The position numbers and the translations under genes are program-made. The notes under the pieces are model-generated. The model worked only from the letters and a program-made list of their open reading frames with translations. It was not told the origin of the DNA and made no database searches. Shown here piece by piece: positions 40,909-50,321 of a stretch of 64,000 bases of DNA. This stretch comes from Hoyosella rhizosphaerae. Its GTDB lineage: Bacteria; Actinomycetota; Actinomycetes; Mycobacteriales; Mycobacteriaceae. The DNA is taken from the NCBI RefSeq assembly GCF_014643175.1, contig NZ_BMJH01000002.1:310001-374000 (forward strand). Reading direction: 5' to 3'. Position 1 is the stretch's first letter. Each line of letters starts with the position of its first letter.

Positions 40909-41592
40909 ATGACGTACAACCCAGGGGGATTCGGTATGCAGCCGACGGGGGGCCGTCCACCGGCGCGGCGTTCCGGCGTTGACCATGCAGATCGGTGGAA
41001 GCAATCATTGCTGCTGACCACGGGTTTCGTTGCCATCCTCTATGTGATTGAACTGATCGATGTCATCACGCATCAACCGTTCGCCCAAGCAGGCATAGCG
41101 CCGCGTGACTCAGACGGTTTAAGTGGCATTCTTTTTGCCCCGCTGATTCACGCCAACTGGGGACACTTGATGTCCAACGCTGTGCCGCTGCTTGTCCTCG
41201 GATTCTTGGTGTTCTTGAGTACTCTGATGCGCGCAGTAGCCGCCACGGCGATCATTTGGATTGTCGGGGGTGCGGGAACCTGGCTGACTGGCGGTGAGGG
41301 CACTGTTCACATTGGAGCGTCAATCATCGTATTTGGCTGGTTAGCTTTCCTTGTTATGCAGGGCATATTCAGTCGAAACGCTGTCCAGCTGGCTGTGGGG
41401 GTGGGCGTGCTGTTCCTGTACGGCGGCCTATTCTGGGGAGTTCTGCCGGGACAGCCGAATATTTCGTGGCAGGGCCACCTGTTTGGTGCCATCGGTGGCG
41501 TGGTCGCCGCCTGGGTGCTGTCGGGCGCTGATCGTGAGCGGCGCAGGGCGGCCAGGCCGGGTCCGAAGCCGTATGGAGGTTTCGCGGCGTAG
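40909..41592 (+). CDS. Rhomboid-family intramembrane protease
   Basis: About 227 residues with six helices. The loop-and-helix segment [20 protein letters not shown] and the serine motif [20 protein letters not shown] are present; the nucleophile would be the Ser of GAS, and the partner His is in [16 protein letters not shown]. The usual GxSG is GASI here, which is common in the actinobacterial Rv1337-type group. The ATG at 40909 has GAGGGAG upstream and is preferred over 40894. The stop shares one base with murI (TAGTG). Substrates unknown. Confidence 0.87.
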   Translation: MTYNPGGFGMQPTGGRPPARRSGVDHADRWKQSLLLTTGFVAILYVIELIDVITHQPFAQAGIAPRDSDGLSGILFAPLIHANWGHLMSNAVPLLVLGFLVFLSTLMRAVAATAIIWIVGGAGTWLTGGEGTVHIGASIIVFGWLAFLVMQGIFSRNAVQLAVGVGVLFLYGGLFWGVLPGQPNISWQGHLFGAIGGVVAAWVLSGADRERRRAARPGPKPYGGFAA

Positions 41593-42437
41593 TGTTGGGA
41601 TCTGTGAATTCTCGAGCTGCGGGTGCGCCGATTGTGGAGCATGCAGGTGCTGATGCGCCGATTGGGATTTTTGATTCGGGAGTAGGCGGACTAACTGTTG
41701 CGCGCGCAATAATTGACTTACTGCCGGACGAAAACATCATCTATATCGGCGATACTGCGAATGGCCCCTATGGCCCTCTCACTATTCCTGAAGTCAGGGC
41801 GCATTCCCTTGCCATCGGCGACGACCTTGTGCACCGAGGCGTGAAGGCACTCGTGATCGCATGTAACACGGCATCTGCTGCGTATCTCCGAGATGCTCGC
41901 GAGCGATACCAAATACCGGTCATCGAGGTGATCCTCCCCGCGGTCCGACGGGCAGTGAAAGCAACCCACAGCGGGAAAATAGGTGTCATCGGCACTCAGG
42001 CCACCATCAGTTCGAGGGCCTATGAGGACGGTTTTGCCGCAGCTCGTGACCTCACCGTCAGTTCCGTCGCCTGCCCCCGCTTTGTTGACTTCGTGGAATG
42101 CGGGATCACCAGCGGCCGACAAGTTATGCAATTAGCGCAGGGATACCTCGAGCCCCTGCAACGCGACAATGTGGACACCGTCATTCTCGGGTGTACGCAC
42201 TACCCATTGCTATCCGGGGTTATCCAACTCGCGATGGGCGACGAGGTGACACTGGTGTCTAGTGCCGAGGAAACTGCAAAGGATGTTTTCCGCGTTCTGA
42301 CCGAACAGAACTTGTTGCGTGACCACGATGGGGCACCCGCCCGCAGAGATTTTTTGGCCACCGGCGATCCCGACCGTTTTCGTAAGCTAGCGGCACGCTT
42401 TCTAGGGCCGTCAGTTCCCATCGTCGGCCATGTGTGA
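41592..42437 (+). CDS. murI: Glutamate racemase
   Basis: About 281 residues. The two catalytic cysteines are in [15 protein letters not shown] and [14 protein letters not shown]. The family start [20 protein letters not shown] and [20 protein letters not shown] are conserved. It supplies D-glutamate for peptidoglycan. A GTG at 41592 overlaps the rhomboid stop by one base; a second GTG at 41604 would also keep the core. Order rhomboid-murI-MBL-rph-rdgB is as in Rv1337-Rv1341. Confidence 0.96.
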   Translation: MLGSVNSRAAGAPIVEHAGADAPIGIFDSGVGGLTVARAIIDLLPDENIIYIGDTANGPYGPLTIPEVRAHSLAIGDDLVHRGVKALVIACNTASAAYLRDARERYQIPVIEVILPAVRRAVKATHSGKIGVIGTQATISSRAYEDGFAAARDLTVSSVACPRFVDFVECGITSGRQVMQLAQGYLEPLQRDNVDTVILGCTHYPLLSGVIQLAMGDEVTLVSSAEETAKDVFRVLTEQNLLRDHDGAPARRDFLATGDPDRFRKLAARFLGPSVPIVGHV

Positions 42438-42661
42438 CAGATGCTGATTTCCTCAAAATCGTTGCGGGCCAATGCATTTCAGTTATTCGGCACGCAGAAT
42501 TGAAATTGACTGAGTTGCGCGCGCATCGCAATAACTAAATGTCACAAATAGGTCCGCATTTGATGATGGAGCCGTCTCATCTTGGTCTAGTTCTTGCATT
42601 AGACAGCCAAAATGCGGGAGACGTTGAATGCAATTCGTTCAAACATGGCAGCATATGGGTT

Positions 42662-43459
42662 ATGCGCATTACCGTCCTTGGCTGCTCCGGGAGCGTATCC
42701 GGACCGAACTCGCCAGCGTCGGGGTATCTGATTCAGGCCGACGATACCCCTCCGCTTGTGCTTGACCTCGGTGGCGGCGTGCTCGGAGCATTACAGCGGT
42801 ATATCGACCCAGGGGATGCCACCCTTCTGCTGTCGCACCTGCACGCAGACCACTGCCTCGATATCCCCGGACTTCTCGTCTGGCGGCGATATCACCCCAA
42901 CCCTCCCAAGGGGCGCGCCATCGCCTACGGGCCCACCGACACCGCACTGCGTATTGGTGCGGCATCGTCAGAAATTGGTGGGCACATCGACGACATCTCA
43001 GACGTACTCGACGTTCGAGTGTGGGAAGACGGCGAGTCTGTGCAATTTGGTGGGGTTCAAGTGCACCCGCGTCGCGTTTACCACCCGCCGGAATCGTATG
43101 GCTTCCGCATGACGGGGCCCGACGGTCAAGTTCTAGCGGTCAGCGGCGACACTGGCGTGTGCGACGCCGTCCTCGACTTGGCCGATGGTGCCGATGTGTT
43201 CCTGTGTGAAGCATCGTGGACACACGCACCTGACCGCCCAGTCGGCGTGCACCTATCTGGAACCGAAGCAGGCATGCTTGCCCGCAAAGCCAGTGTTGGC
43301 ACGTTGCTACTGACGCATATTCCGCCCTGGACGTCCCGCGACGAAGTGCTTGCAGAAGCAAAAGCCGAATTCGATGGCCCAGTTTTTGCAGTCTCGCCGG
43401 ACGATGCGTTCGAAATCGCGCGGACCCCGACCAGGGAAAACCCGGTAAGCAGCGCCTAA
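42662..43459 (+). CDS. MBL-fold phosphodiesterase (Rv1339-like)
   Basis: About 265 residues of the metallo-beta-lactamase fold. The family start MRITVLGCSGSVSGPNSPAS fits the ATG at 42662, while the open frame from 42539 adds 41 unrelated residues. Metal ligands are in LLSHLHADHCLDIPGL, LAVSGDTGVCDAVLDLADGA and LLLTHIPPW. In M. tuberculosis the orthologue in this position (Rv1339) is reported to degrade cyclic nucleotides; that activity here is by orthology. The ribosome site is weak. The 224 bases before it contain nothing recognised. Confidence 0.85.
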   Translation: MRITVLGCSGSVSGPNSPASGYLIQADDTPPLVLDLGGGVLGALQRYIDPGDATLLLSHLHADHCLDIPGLLVWRRYHPNPPKGRAIAYGPTDTALRIGAASSEIGGHIDDISDVLDVRVWEDGESVQFGGVQVHPRRVYHPPESYGFRMTGPDGQVLAVSGDTGVCDAVLDLADGADVFLCEASWTHAPDRPVGVHLSGTEAGMLARKASVGTLLLTHIPPWTSRDEVLAEAKAEFDGPVFAVSPDDAFEIARTPTRENPVSSA

Positions 43460-43510
43460 ACTCGTGCGTCACACGTGAACTACCGGTGGGGAAGCCGCTA
43501 GTCTCGAAGT

Positions 43511-44302
43511 GTGACGAGAAGAGAAGACGGCAGAGCAGACAACGAACTTCGCCCAGTAAAAATTACCCGCGGGTTCACCAACCATCCCGCGGGTTCAGTA
43601 CTCGTCGAGTTTGGGCAGACCAGGGTGATGTGTACCGCTAGCGTCGTTGACGGGGTACCGCGCTTTAAAGAGGGCAGCGGAGAAGGATGGCTCACGGCTG
43701 AATACGCCATGCTCCCAGCTGCCACGCACTCGCGTAGCAACCGCGAATCAGTGCGCGGAAAAGTCGGCGGCAGGACGCAAGAAATCAGCCGACTCGTTGG
43801 TCGTTCACTACGCGCATGCATCGACCTGAGGGCCGTCGGGCCACGCACCATCACCATTGACTGCGACGTGCTGCAAGCAGACGGAGGCACCCGCACCGCC
43901 GCGATCACAGGTGCGTATGTAGCGCTCCATGACGCAATGACGTACCTCGGCGCAGCAGATGCACTTGAGGACCCCCAACCGCTGTCCTGCGCAATCGCAG
44001 CAGTAAGTGTCGGCGTGGTTGACGGCCGTATCCGCCTGGACTTGCCATACGAAGAAGACTCACGCGCCGAGGTTGACCTCAACGTAGTGGCCACTGACAC
44101 CGGTACGTTTGTCGAGGTTCAGGGCACCGGGGAAGGGGCAACATTCCCGCGCAGCACACTCGACAAACTCCTCGACCTCGCAATGGAGGGGTGCGAGCAG
44201 TTGGTAGAAATCCAGCGTGAAGCTCTCGCCGCACCCTACCCAGGCGTACTGCCTCAGCCCCGCCCGCACGGATCAAAGAAGAAAGCATTCGGCACTAAAT
44301 GA
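43511..44302 (+). CDS. rph: Ribonuclease PH
   Basis: About 263 residues. [53 protein letters not shown] (here [20 protein letters not shown]), [20 protein letters not shown] and [20 protein letters not shown] are the family blocks. It trims tRNA 3' ends by phosphorolysis. GTG start at 43511. The stop overlaps the rdgB start by 4 bases, the usual rph-rdgB arrangement. Confidence 0.97.
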   Translation: MTRREDGRADNELRPVKITRGFTNHPAGSVLVEFGQTRVMCTASVVDGVPRFKEGSGEGWLTAEYAMLPAATHSRSNRESVRGKVGGRTQEISRLVGRSLRACIDLRAVGPRTITIDCDVLQADGGTRTAAITGAYVALHDAMTYLGAADALEDPQPLSCAIAAVSVGVVDGRIRLDLPYEEDSRAEVDLNVVATDTGTFVEVQGTGEGATFPRSTLDKLLDLAMEGCEQLVEIQREALAAPYPGVLPQPRPHGSKKKAFGTK

Positions 44303-44979
44303 CAAGCAACGCACGGGAGCATTCCCGAACGCTCCTTGTAGCTAGCCGCAACGCCAAAAAGCTCAGCGAACTACAGCGGATGCTTGACGCTGCAGGAATC
44401 GTCGGAGTTACCCTCGTTAGTCTCGCCGATGTTGCTGAGTACCCCGAAACACCGGAAACCGGCGAAACCTTCGAACAGAACGCACTAGTCAAGGCGCGCG
44501 ACGGTGTGGCCGCAACTGGATACGCCTGCGTGGCCGACGATTCCGGTTTGGAAGTCGCCGCGCTGCACGGTATGCCGGGGGTGCTCTCTGCGCGCTGGAG
44601 TGGCACACACGGGGCAGACGACGCCAACACGGCGCTCGTGCTCGCGCAACTGCAAGATGTGCCTGAGGGGCGCCGTGAAGCAGCGTTCGTATCCGCTTGC
44701 GCACTCGTGCTACCCGACGGGTCAGAACACGTCGTACGTGGCACCTGGCGGGGCGCACTTGCGCGATCCGCACGAGGAAGCGGGGGATTTGGGTATGACC
44801 CAATCTTCATCCCCGTGATTGGCGACAACTCGCCCTACGGCGAACTCGCACCCTACACGGCGGCAGAAATGTCACCGGAAGAAAAAGATGCGGTGTCCCA
44901 CCGCGGCCGAGCCCTACGCCAACTATTGCCCATCATCGCGCAGTGGGTAGGACAAGAGTGGGTCGAACAGGACAACTGA
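44299..44979 (+). CDS. rdgB: Non-canonical purine NTP pyrophosphatase (RdgB/HAM1)
   Basis: About 226 residues. The N-terminal [40 protein letters not shown], the catalytic Asp in [20 protein letters not shown], and [36 protein letters not shown] are all present. It removes dITP, dUTP-like and XTP nucleotides from the pool. ATG overlaps the rph stop (ATGA). It converges on the LpqN-type lipoprotein gene with a 5-base gap and no visible terminator. Confidence 0.96.
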   Translation: MTSNAREHSRTLLVASRNAKKLSELQRMLDAAGIVGVTLVSLADVAEYPETPETGETFEQNALVKARDGVAATGYACVADDSGLEVAALHGMPGVLSARWSGTHGADDANTALVLAQLQDVPEGRREAAFVSACALVLPDGSEHVVRGTWRGALARSARGSGGFGYDPIFIPVIGDNSPYGELAPYTAAEMSPEEKDAVSHRGRALRQLLPIIAQWVGQEWVEQDN

Positions 44980-44984
44980 CCTAG

Positions 44985-45746
44985 TTACTCGCCCTCACCC
45001 GGTTCACCCTCGCCAGGGTTGTCCTCGGGTGAAGGGCGTGGCTCAATGCGCAAAGTGGAATCGATTTCCTGCACCGCATCAGTCACTGCTTCGGCATCAC
45101 GAGACAACGTGGTGACCCGCAACTGAACGACGTAAGTTGCGTCGTCAATCTCGGCGACCGCGGTGCGTTCCACCACAGCCATGTAGCCGAACTCTTCGTC
45201 AACAAACTCCCCGGACAACGCATACGAGGGAAAACCACTCACTGTGTTTTCGTCATCGTCGAGGGCAATTTCGAACTCGGGGAGATTCTCCAGCGCTCCG
45301 GGGGCGTACTCAAGCAATTCCTCGGCATCCACCTGGCGGTCGAGGCGCTGGATAGTGAGCACCGCGGTAGGCAGTGGTCCAGGGTCCGTTTCGAATGCCC
45401 ATTCAGTTCCTACGGCAGCAAAATATGCCTGAGGGAAGGTCTCCACATCGCCGACCGACCATCCGTCTGGCAGGTCAAACTCCACCACTGGCCCTGTCTC
45501 CGCCCCCCAGAACAGCGGAGTTCGCCCGATACCCGATTGGCTCAAGTACTCAATAAGGGTTACCGACGGCTCTGACTCCTCCGGTTCAGACTCCTCTGCC
45601 GTGGGCGGAGTCGGCGCCACTGAAACCGCAACCGTCGTCGGTGGCGCGTCACTAGATTCCACGTCCGCGTCGCTTGTGCACCCCGTGACGACTACCGCGC
45701 CCACTAACGCACCTGCAACACCCAACACCACACGACGGTTTGTCAT
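44985..45746 (-). CDS. LpqN/LpqT-type lipoprotein
   Basis: About 253 residues. The signal MTNRRVVLGVAGALVGAVVV ends in VTGC, a good lipobox. An acidic Ser/Glu/Pro-rich linker leads to a domain with FDLPDGWSVGDVETFPQAYF, AVLTIQRLDRQVDAEELLEY and YVVQLRVTTLSRDAEAVTDA, the Lpp-LpqN pattern of mycolata. The C-terminus ends in repeated GEGEP. The ATG at 45746 begins the signal peptide directly. LpqN of M. tuberculosis has been linked to cell-envelope protein interactions; no specific role can be assigned here. Confidence 0.78.
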   Translation of the reverse strand: MTNRRVVLGVAGALVGAVVVTGCTSDADVESSDAPPTTVAVSVAPTPPTAEESEPEESEPSVTLIEYLSQSGIGRTPLFWGAETGPVVEFDLPDGWSVGDVETFPQAYFAAVGTEWAFETDPGPLPTAVLTIQRLDRQVDAEELLEYAPGALENLPEFEIALDDDENTVSGFPSYALSGEFVDEEFGYMAVVERTAVAEIDDATYVVQLRVTTLSRDAEAVTDAVQEIDSTLRIEPRPSPEDNPGEGEPGEGE

Positions 45747-45800
45747 GTCTTCTACATATCCCGCCACGAGGAGGTTGTCAAAGAGAACTGTGAATCAGAG

Positions 45801-46178
45801 TCACAATCGTTGCCCGGCACGGACCTTCGCAGTGACCCTATGCTCGACCACAAATGACAAGAACGGGACAGTCCCGGCCAGCAGAACACCCAAGGTCGGA
45901 ATGGGCCGCCAGCGAGCTTTAACCGCAAGATCAAGCGTCATGATGAGAAAGATGAAGTACACCCAGCCGTGCACAATCGGGATGATCCGTGCCGCTTCCG
46001 GCAGGTCCATGTCGAGGGGGTACTTCGCGATCATCTCCACCGTGAGCAGCAACAACCACAGGCCTGTCGTAATGGCGAGCACTCGATACCGCTTCAACGC
46101 AGAAGCAATCCTCGGTGGCAACTCGACATCCGCCGTCGGCTGGCTTTCACTCGTTGACACCGAGTACTCAGACGTCAC
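45801..46178 (-). CDS. DUF3817 small integral membrane protein
   Basis: About 125 residues, three helices: VLAITTGLWLLLLTVEMIAK, IVHGWVYFIFLIMTLDLAVK and LGVLLAGTVPFLSFVVEHRV. The H-G-W-x-Y and FVVEHR signatures define DUF3817 (Rv1342c position after rdgB in mycobacteria). Function is unknown. Its start overlaps the stop of the upstream gene by 4 bases. Confidence 0.85.
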   Translation of the reverse strand: MTSEYSVSTSESQPTADVELPPRIASALKRYRVLAITTGLWLLLLTVEMIAKYPLDMDLPEAARIIPIVHGWVYFIFLIMTLDLAVKARWRPIPTLGVLLAGTVPFLSFVVEHRVTAKVRAGQRL

Positions 46179-46591
46179 TGGTTGTTCCTCTCAGGGCTGG
46201 TCCTTTTAGGTTGGGCGTCGGATCCATCTGCGAGCTCAGCCAGAAGCTTGTTGTACTCACGCAACGTGGGATCAACATCCGTGCTGCTCGGTGCCGCAGT
46301 TGGGCGTGGTGGGAGGAGACCCTCAGGGATCTCGCGCGGCTGCTCGGGATCACCATCCACAGCGTCACCCTCCGCTTCGCGCTCCTTCTCGAGCCGCACA
46401 AACCGAAAATACGCATAAACGAAAAAGCCCGCAAACAACGGCCACTGCAGCGCATACCCAAGGTTTTGTGCCGACCCCGCAGCCGAGTCATAACGCTGCC
46501 ACTGCCACCAACCCAACGCCAGACACGCCGCCGACGCGACAACAACGAACGCGATGAGGGCTACTCGGTGGGAACGGGACTGCTCAGACAC
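46175..46591 (-). CDS. Conserved actinobacterial two-helix membrane protein
   Basis: About 138 residues from a GTG at 46591. Two helices, VALIAFVVVASAACLALGWW and LQWPLFAGFFVYAYFRFVRL, flank the motif WQWQRYDSAAGSAQNLGYAL, which recurs in small actinobacterial proteins found next to DUF3817. The C-terminal 70 residues are a polar, proline-rich cytoplasmic tail ending with DPTLREYNKLLAELADGSD. A longer frame to 46663 lacks a signal or match and was not used. The gene pair probably forms one operon with DUF3817. No function is known. Confidence 0.75.
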   Translation of the reverse strand: MSEQSRSHRVALIAFVVVASAACLALGWWQWQRYDSAAGSAQNLGYALQWPLFAGFFVYAYFRFVRLEKEREAEGDAVDGDPEQPREIPEGLLPPRPTAAPSSTDVDPTLREYNKLLAELADGSDAQPKRTSPERNNQ

Positions 46592-47264
46592 GCTTCTACG
46601 GTACCGGTAAAAGCGCTGTGAGCGCGCACACGCCTTGGCTGACTTTCGGGATGGAGCCCACATTGCGACCGCCTTTGTGGGTGTTCAGCCTGGGTAGATA
46701 TCGCATGTCCGGTGTCTACCCATACCTGGCACGTGTGAGGATTCGGCGATACGGCATCCAAGCCAAGGCTTTGATCGCTGTTCATGGCCAGAACGGACGC
46801 CCGCACGTGCAGAAGAATGCATCGTCAAACGCTGAATTCTTCATGTATTCGTCTGCACGTGGACAACCATCAAGACGACCAGCCCGACTCAACCTCAGGG
46901 GCGGTGCGAACATCATCGCCGCACGCTCATCACCAATGGCACCTACACAGGGTGGTCAACAAGGCCACACCGGTTGCGCCCAGCGGTGCCCCGAACTCAA
47001 CCGCCAAACACCAACGGGAGAAACGCAGACTCGACGCTGACAGGTGTTAGGCCCGGGATTCCTCGTCGGGTAAGGGAGCGCTGTTCATGTGATCACGACT
47101 GCTTCACTATCCGGATTGCTTTGTGCTGCTTTCGGTGTCGAACCAAATGTTTCAGGTTTCGCGGTGCATGTGCCCCACACGTAGGGGTGTTCTTTTCCTC
47201 AGGATTTGACCCCGGTGGGGTAATGGCCTGATCACCCGGCGCTTCCAGCAGATAGGGTTGTGTC
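46592..47264. other. Gene-poor region of about 670 bases, no supported gene
   Basis: Open frames here are short and carry none of the codon pattern or starts of the neighbours. No tRNA, terminator or riboswitch was recognised. The sequence includes C/A-rich stretches (46860-47040) that translate to histidine- and threonine-rich fragments in more than one frame and could be a decayed gene, and a small palindrome CCCCACACGTAGGGG (47172-47186). The right end must hold the promoter for the CYTH gene. Confidence 0.45.
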
Positions 47265-47888
47265 ATGCAGGAGTCCGGTCATGGCGATTTCGAGTTCGAG
47301 CGCAAGTTTTTCGTGCACGACATGCCTGAGGTAGCGGCGTCTGATCCGAGCCCGACGATGATCGTGCAGGCGTATCTGTTCGCGGCCGATGGCTATGCGG
47401 TTCGGGTGCGAGTACAAGGCCCTGCACCTACGAACTGCGACGCGACCCCAACCGACTTGGTTGACGCTCTCGGGGAGTCCGCGTTGGGGACGATGGCAGC
47501 AAAAGGGCCAGCCGTCGGCGGCACCCGCTATGAGGCTGAGCGAGAAATCGATCCGTTGGTAGCGGGACAGATCGTGCGCCGTTGCGAACAAGTGGTCGCG
47601 AAGGTTCGGTACGCAGTGTGGCTGGGGGAGGACGGCTGGGTCATCGACCGATTCCTCGGAGGCAACGCGCCGTTGGTGATAGCGGAGGTAGAACGTGGCG
47701 CGCCAGTGGTCAACCTCGCTGTGCCGGAGTTCTGCGCCACTGAGGTGTCGGAGGATGACCGCTTCCGCAACGAGTACCTTGCCTTCCACCCCTACGATGC
47801 GTGGGCGGAGCGTTACCGGCGTGAGCTAGCACTGCTCGGACCGAAGTTCGTCCACACTCTGGGGCGTAACCGCATCGCTGGTTCCTAA
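47265..47888 (+). CDS. CYTH-domain protein
   Basis: About 207 residues. DFEFERKFFVHDMPEV carries the CYTH E-x-E-R-K signature (triphosphate-tunnel fold). Later basic and acidic pairs (GYAVRVRVQG; KVRYAVWLGEDGWVIDRFLG; LVIAEVERGAP) fit the tunnel strands, and FRNEYLAFHPYDAW closes the domain. Members bind triphosphates and include inorganic triphosphatases and class IV adenylate cyclases. One tunnel position (usually E-x-K in strand 2) seems altered, so catalysis is uncertain. It is convergent with the PPE-like gene. Confidence 0.78.
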   Translation: MQESGHGDFEFERKFFVHDMPEVAASDPSPTMIVQAYLFAADGYAVRVRVQGPAPTNCDATPTDLVDALGESALGTMAAKGPAVGGTRYEAEREIDPLVAGQIVRRCEQVVAKVRYAVWLGEDGWVIDRFLGGNAPLVIAEVERGAPVVNLAVPEFCATEVSEDDRFRNEYLAFHPYDAWAERYRRELALLGPKFVHTLGRNRIAGS

Positions 47889-47913
47889 ACGGGCGTGCTT
47901 GTGGCCTCGTTCG

Positions 47914-49587
47914 TCAACGGTCGAAGTGTTCCTTGTCGGCCCCGAGAATTAACTTCGCTGTCCTCGGCAGCGTCCCCACAATCGCATGACCGTTGCGTCT
48001 ATTCGTCAGGTAGCTCGCCGCTTTGTGATCCTGACTCTGACTTCCTGCACCCGCCCCCATGGCACCCATCGGCGCGACGCCACCCATCATCGAACGCCCA
48101 CCACCGGCAACGCTGGCTTTCGTCGCGGATGTCTGCCCCGGAGTTTGTGGCCCTGGCGTCCCTGGGGTGCGGGGTGAACTTGTGTTTCCTGGTGCTAATG
48201 GATTACCAGGCGATATGCGTGAACCACCACCCCATCCGGTGGCGACGGGGCCCGCGGAGCCTGGGCGGGGCCCAGCTATTCCACCGCCTGGGCCAAATAC
48301 CCCACCTGCTGGAGACCCTGTCCCTGGTGCTCCTGTGCCGGTTACCGTGGGTATGGGCCTTGTCGGTTCAGTCCCGGAAACATGCGGTGATGTCGGGGTT
48401 ACGCTCGCGGGTGAGGTGGTTGCCTCCGAGGGCAGGGTGCGGGGATCGTGTCCGTTCATCAGTGGCTCGGCATTTGTCACGGTGTGGGCATCGCCTGCCC
48501 GACTCGAGATTGGTGATACACCTACTGGTTCTCCTGATCCCGTCGACGAGGCTGACGAACCGCCTTGTGAACCAGCACGGGGATCAGTACCACCGGTATT
48601 GGAGCCATTCGTGTTCGCACTACCGCCGGTCTCACTGCCGGTGGTCGGCACATCCGGCGGCGGCAACACCGGAACCCCCGCCACCGCATCCACCACCACC
48701 GGCCGATACAGCAACTCCATCGCATCGCGCGCCTGCACCTCCGCCACCACACGCGCCTCCGCAGTCGTCGGCACCACAACTGGTACCGCACCGACCGCAT
48801 GGCCTAAACCCTGCGACGTCACATCAAGTTTCTGACTGACCTCCACCGCCGCCGACCCCAACGTGGACAAACTCACCAAGTAGTTCCCAACAGCGTGATC
48901 AATCTGCTCCGCCAACATGCCCTGCCACGCAGCACGCAGCACCCGCAAACCCGCCGCCGCATCCTCCGCCGCCGTGATCAGCTCCTGACCAACGACCTGC
49001 CACGAGCGCATAAAGTGCAGCAGAATATCGAGATCACTTATTACTGATTGCGCACCGACCACAATCTGTTCGAGTGGCATCACAGCGAACGGTTCTGACA
49101 CCGTCACCGGCAAACCCTGATACCCCACCGTGCGAGGGCTGAGATTCCAGGCACTCGCAGTTTCGACGGAGGATTTGAGGTCGCGCACATGATGGTCAAA
49201 GAGCGCCGCCACCCCACCCTCGGGTGAGGGTTCCACAAGCCGAGTGATCGACGTCGCATTATCGGCATCAACACCAAGCAACAACCCGGTGGCGGCCCGG
49301 AACGCAAGGATCATTGAGTCTGCTGCCGCAACATGTTGGGACACAATCTGATCGAGTGAATCAGCACCGGTATCCCACAACGCACCGTAGGCCGCGATCA
49401 GTTGCTGGCTTGAGACGAATGTACCGAGTCGCAATGATGCCGACGGCAACCGGTGGATACGGTTTGCGCGAATATCGACGAGGCGGTCCTTCAACCTCTG
49501 GCACGCAGAAATCGCTTGACCGGCCGCTTCCGGATCAATATCCAGCACACCACCTGCGGCGGTGGTCCCAAAAAACGGTGTTGTCAT
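47914..49587 (-). CDS. PPE/WXG100-like putative type VII secretion substrate
   Basis: About 557 residues. The first 290 are mainly long helices with a central W-x-G turn (LRVLRAAWQGMLAEQIDHAV), as in WXG100/PPE-type proteins. There follows a 200-residue Gly/Ser/Pro/Thr-rich linker. The tail (HKAASYLTNRRNGHAIVGTL then PRTAKLILGA) matches the conserved end of many mycolata T7SS-associated proteins (K-x-A-x-Y-L-x-x-x-x-N-G-x-x-I-V-G). ATG at 49587 has GGGGGA upstream. No signal peptide is seen. No ESX machinery genes are nearby. It follows a DUF3558 lipoprotein gene on the same strand by 24 bases. Confidence 0.7.
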   Translation of the reverse strand: MTTPFFGTTAAGGVLDIDPEAAGQAISACQRLKDRLVDIRANRIHRLPSASLRLGTFVSSQQLIAAYGALWDTGADSLDQIVSQHVAAADSMILAFRAATGLLLGVDADNATSITRLVEPSPEGGVAALFDHHVRDLKSSVETASAWNLSPRTVGYQGLPVTVSEPFAVMPLEQIVVGAQSVISDLDILLHFMRSWQVVGQELITAAEDAAAGLRVLRAAWQGMLAEQIDHAVGNYLVSLSTLGSAAVEVSQKLDVTSQGLGHAVGAVPVVVPTTAEARVVAEVQARDAMELLYRPVVVDAVAGVPVLPPPDVPTTGSETGGSANTNGSNTGGTDPRAGSQGGSSASSTGSGEPVGVSPISSRAGDAHTVTNAEPLMNGHDPRTLPSEATTSPASVTPTSPHVSGTEPTRPIPTVTGTGAPGTGSPAGGVFGPGGGIAGPRPGSAGPVATGWGGGSRISPGNPLAPGNTSSPRTPGTPGPQTPGQTSATKASVAGGGRSMMGGVAPMGAMGAGAGSQSQDHKAASYLTNRRNGHAIVGTLPRTAKLILGADKEHFDR

Positions 49588-49611
49588 CACGTCCCCCTGA
49601 TCCACACGCTG

Positions 49612-50211
49612 TTATTCCGCCGGGAGATACGGCTCCAACAACGCCGCATACTCCAACACCAAGTCATCAGCCTGCAGGGTTAAATCCCCCAACGACGACA
49701 GGTTGAGGTTCACCCACACACTCCCCGCGCCGGTCTGGAAGGCCACCTCCGCACACACACGCGGACCGCAGGACAGTAGGTTGTAATGCAATGCTGCACG
49801 ACCGTTAATCGATACTTCGCGCATGTTCTCCGCAATTGTCCGACTACGGACTTCCTGAATAGGGCGGTCGTCTGATGCGATCCAGACCCACATGTAGGGG
49901 CCTTCCCACGCGCACTCGCGGTGATCGTTCCAGTGCACCCCGGTGATCGATTCGTTGCCGAATATGCTCATGTACTTCGTTGATGGGTCTAGCCCCACCG
50001 CTTCGACGGCTTCATCGGGGATGTCCTCACACGGATCAAACACCGCCGGTGGACGCACCGGGGCCGGGGTCGTCACCTCGGTCGTCTCGGTCAACACCGT
50101 CAACTGCTCAGCACCGAGATCCTCAGTCGTCGACTGGGCACACCCCGACACCAGCGCACACGCGAACACCAGACCCACACACCGACACCACACACCCAAC
50201 ACCTGGCTCAT
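49612..50211 (-). CDS. DUF3558 lipoprotein (copy 1)
   Basis: About 199 residues. Signal VWCRCVGLVFACALVSGC with a good lipobox (LVSGC) leads to a short TTEVTTPAPVRPP linker. The DUF3558 domain starts FDPCEDIPDEAVEAVGLDP and has paired cysteines (DPC with EC in RECAW; CGPRVCAEV). ATG at 50211 has AGGGGGA upstream. It is about 70% alike by eye to the next gene, from a tandem duplication. It is co-oriented with the PPE-like gene. DUF3558 lipoproteins are common in mycolata and of unknown function. Confidence 0.8.
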   Translation of the reverse strand: MSQVLGVWCRCVGLVFACALVSGCAQSTTEDLGAEQLTVLTETTEVTTPAPVRPPAVFDPCEDIPDEAVEAVGLDPSTKYMSIFGNESITGVHWNDHRECAWEGPYMWVWIASDDRPIQEVRSRTIAENMREVSINGRAALHYNLLSCGPRVCAEVAFQTGAGSVWVNLNLSSLGDLTLQADDLVLEYAALLEPYLPAE

Positions 50212-50297
50212 CAAAGTCCCCCTCTACAGAACACAGACGCAGCGCAGGCACAATCGGTTCCGCCTGCGGCGGTGGTCCCAAAAAACGGTATTGTCAT
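50211..50297 (-). pseudogene. Orphan 5' end of the PPE-like gene left by tandem duplication
   Basis: On the minus strand an ATG at 50297 opens MTIPFFGTTAAGG, matching the first 13 codons of the PPE-like gene (MTTPFFGTTAAGG) at 49587, with the same ribosome-site sequence before it. It then diverges and stops after 28 codons at a TGA that shares a base with the ATG of DUF3558 copy 1 (TGATG). It may still be translated as a leader peptide coupled to that lipoprotein gene. Confidence 0.75.
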
Positions 50298-50321
50298 CAC
50301 GTCCCCCTGGTTCGCACGCTG

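Noticed and set aside
48059..48835. 258-codon plus-strand frame rich in Pro/Gly/Val inside the PPE-like gene
   Set aside because: Shadow of the low-complexity linker on the opposite strand; no start signals and no recognisable domain.
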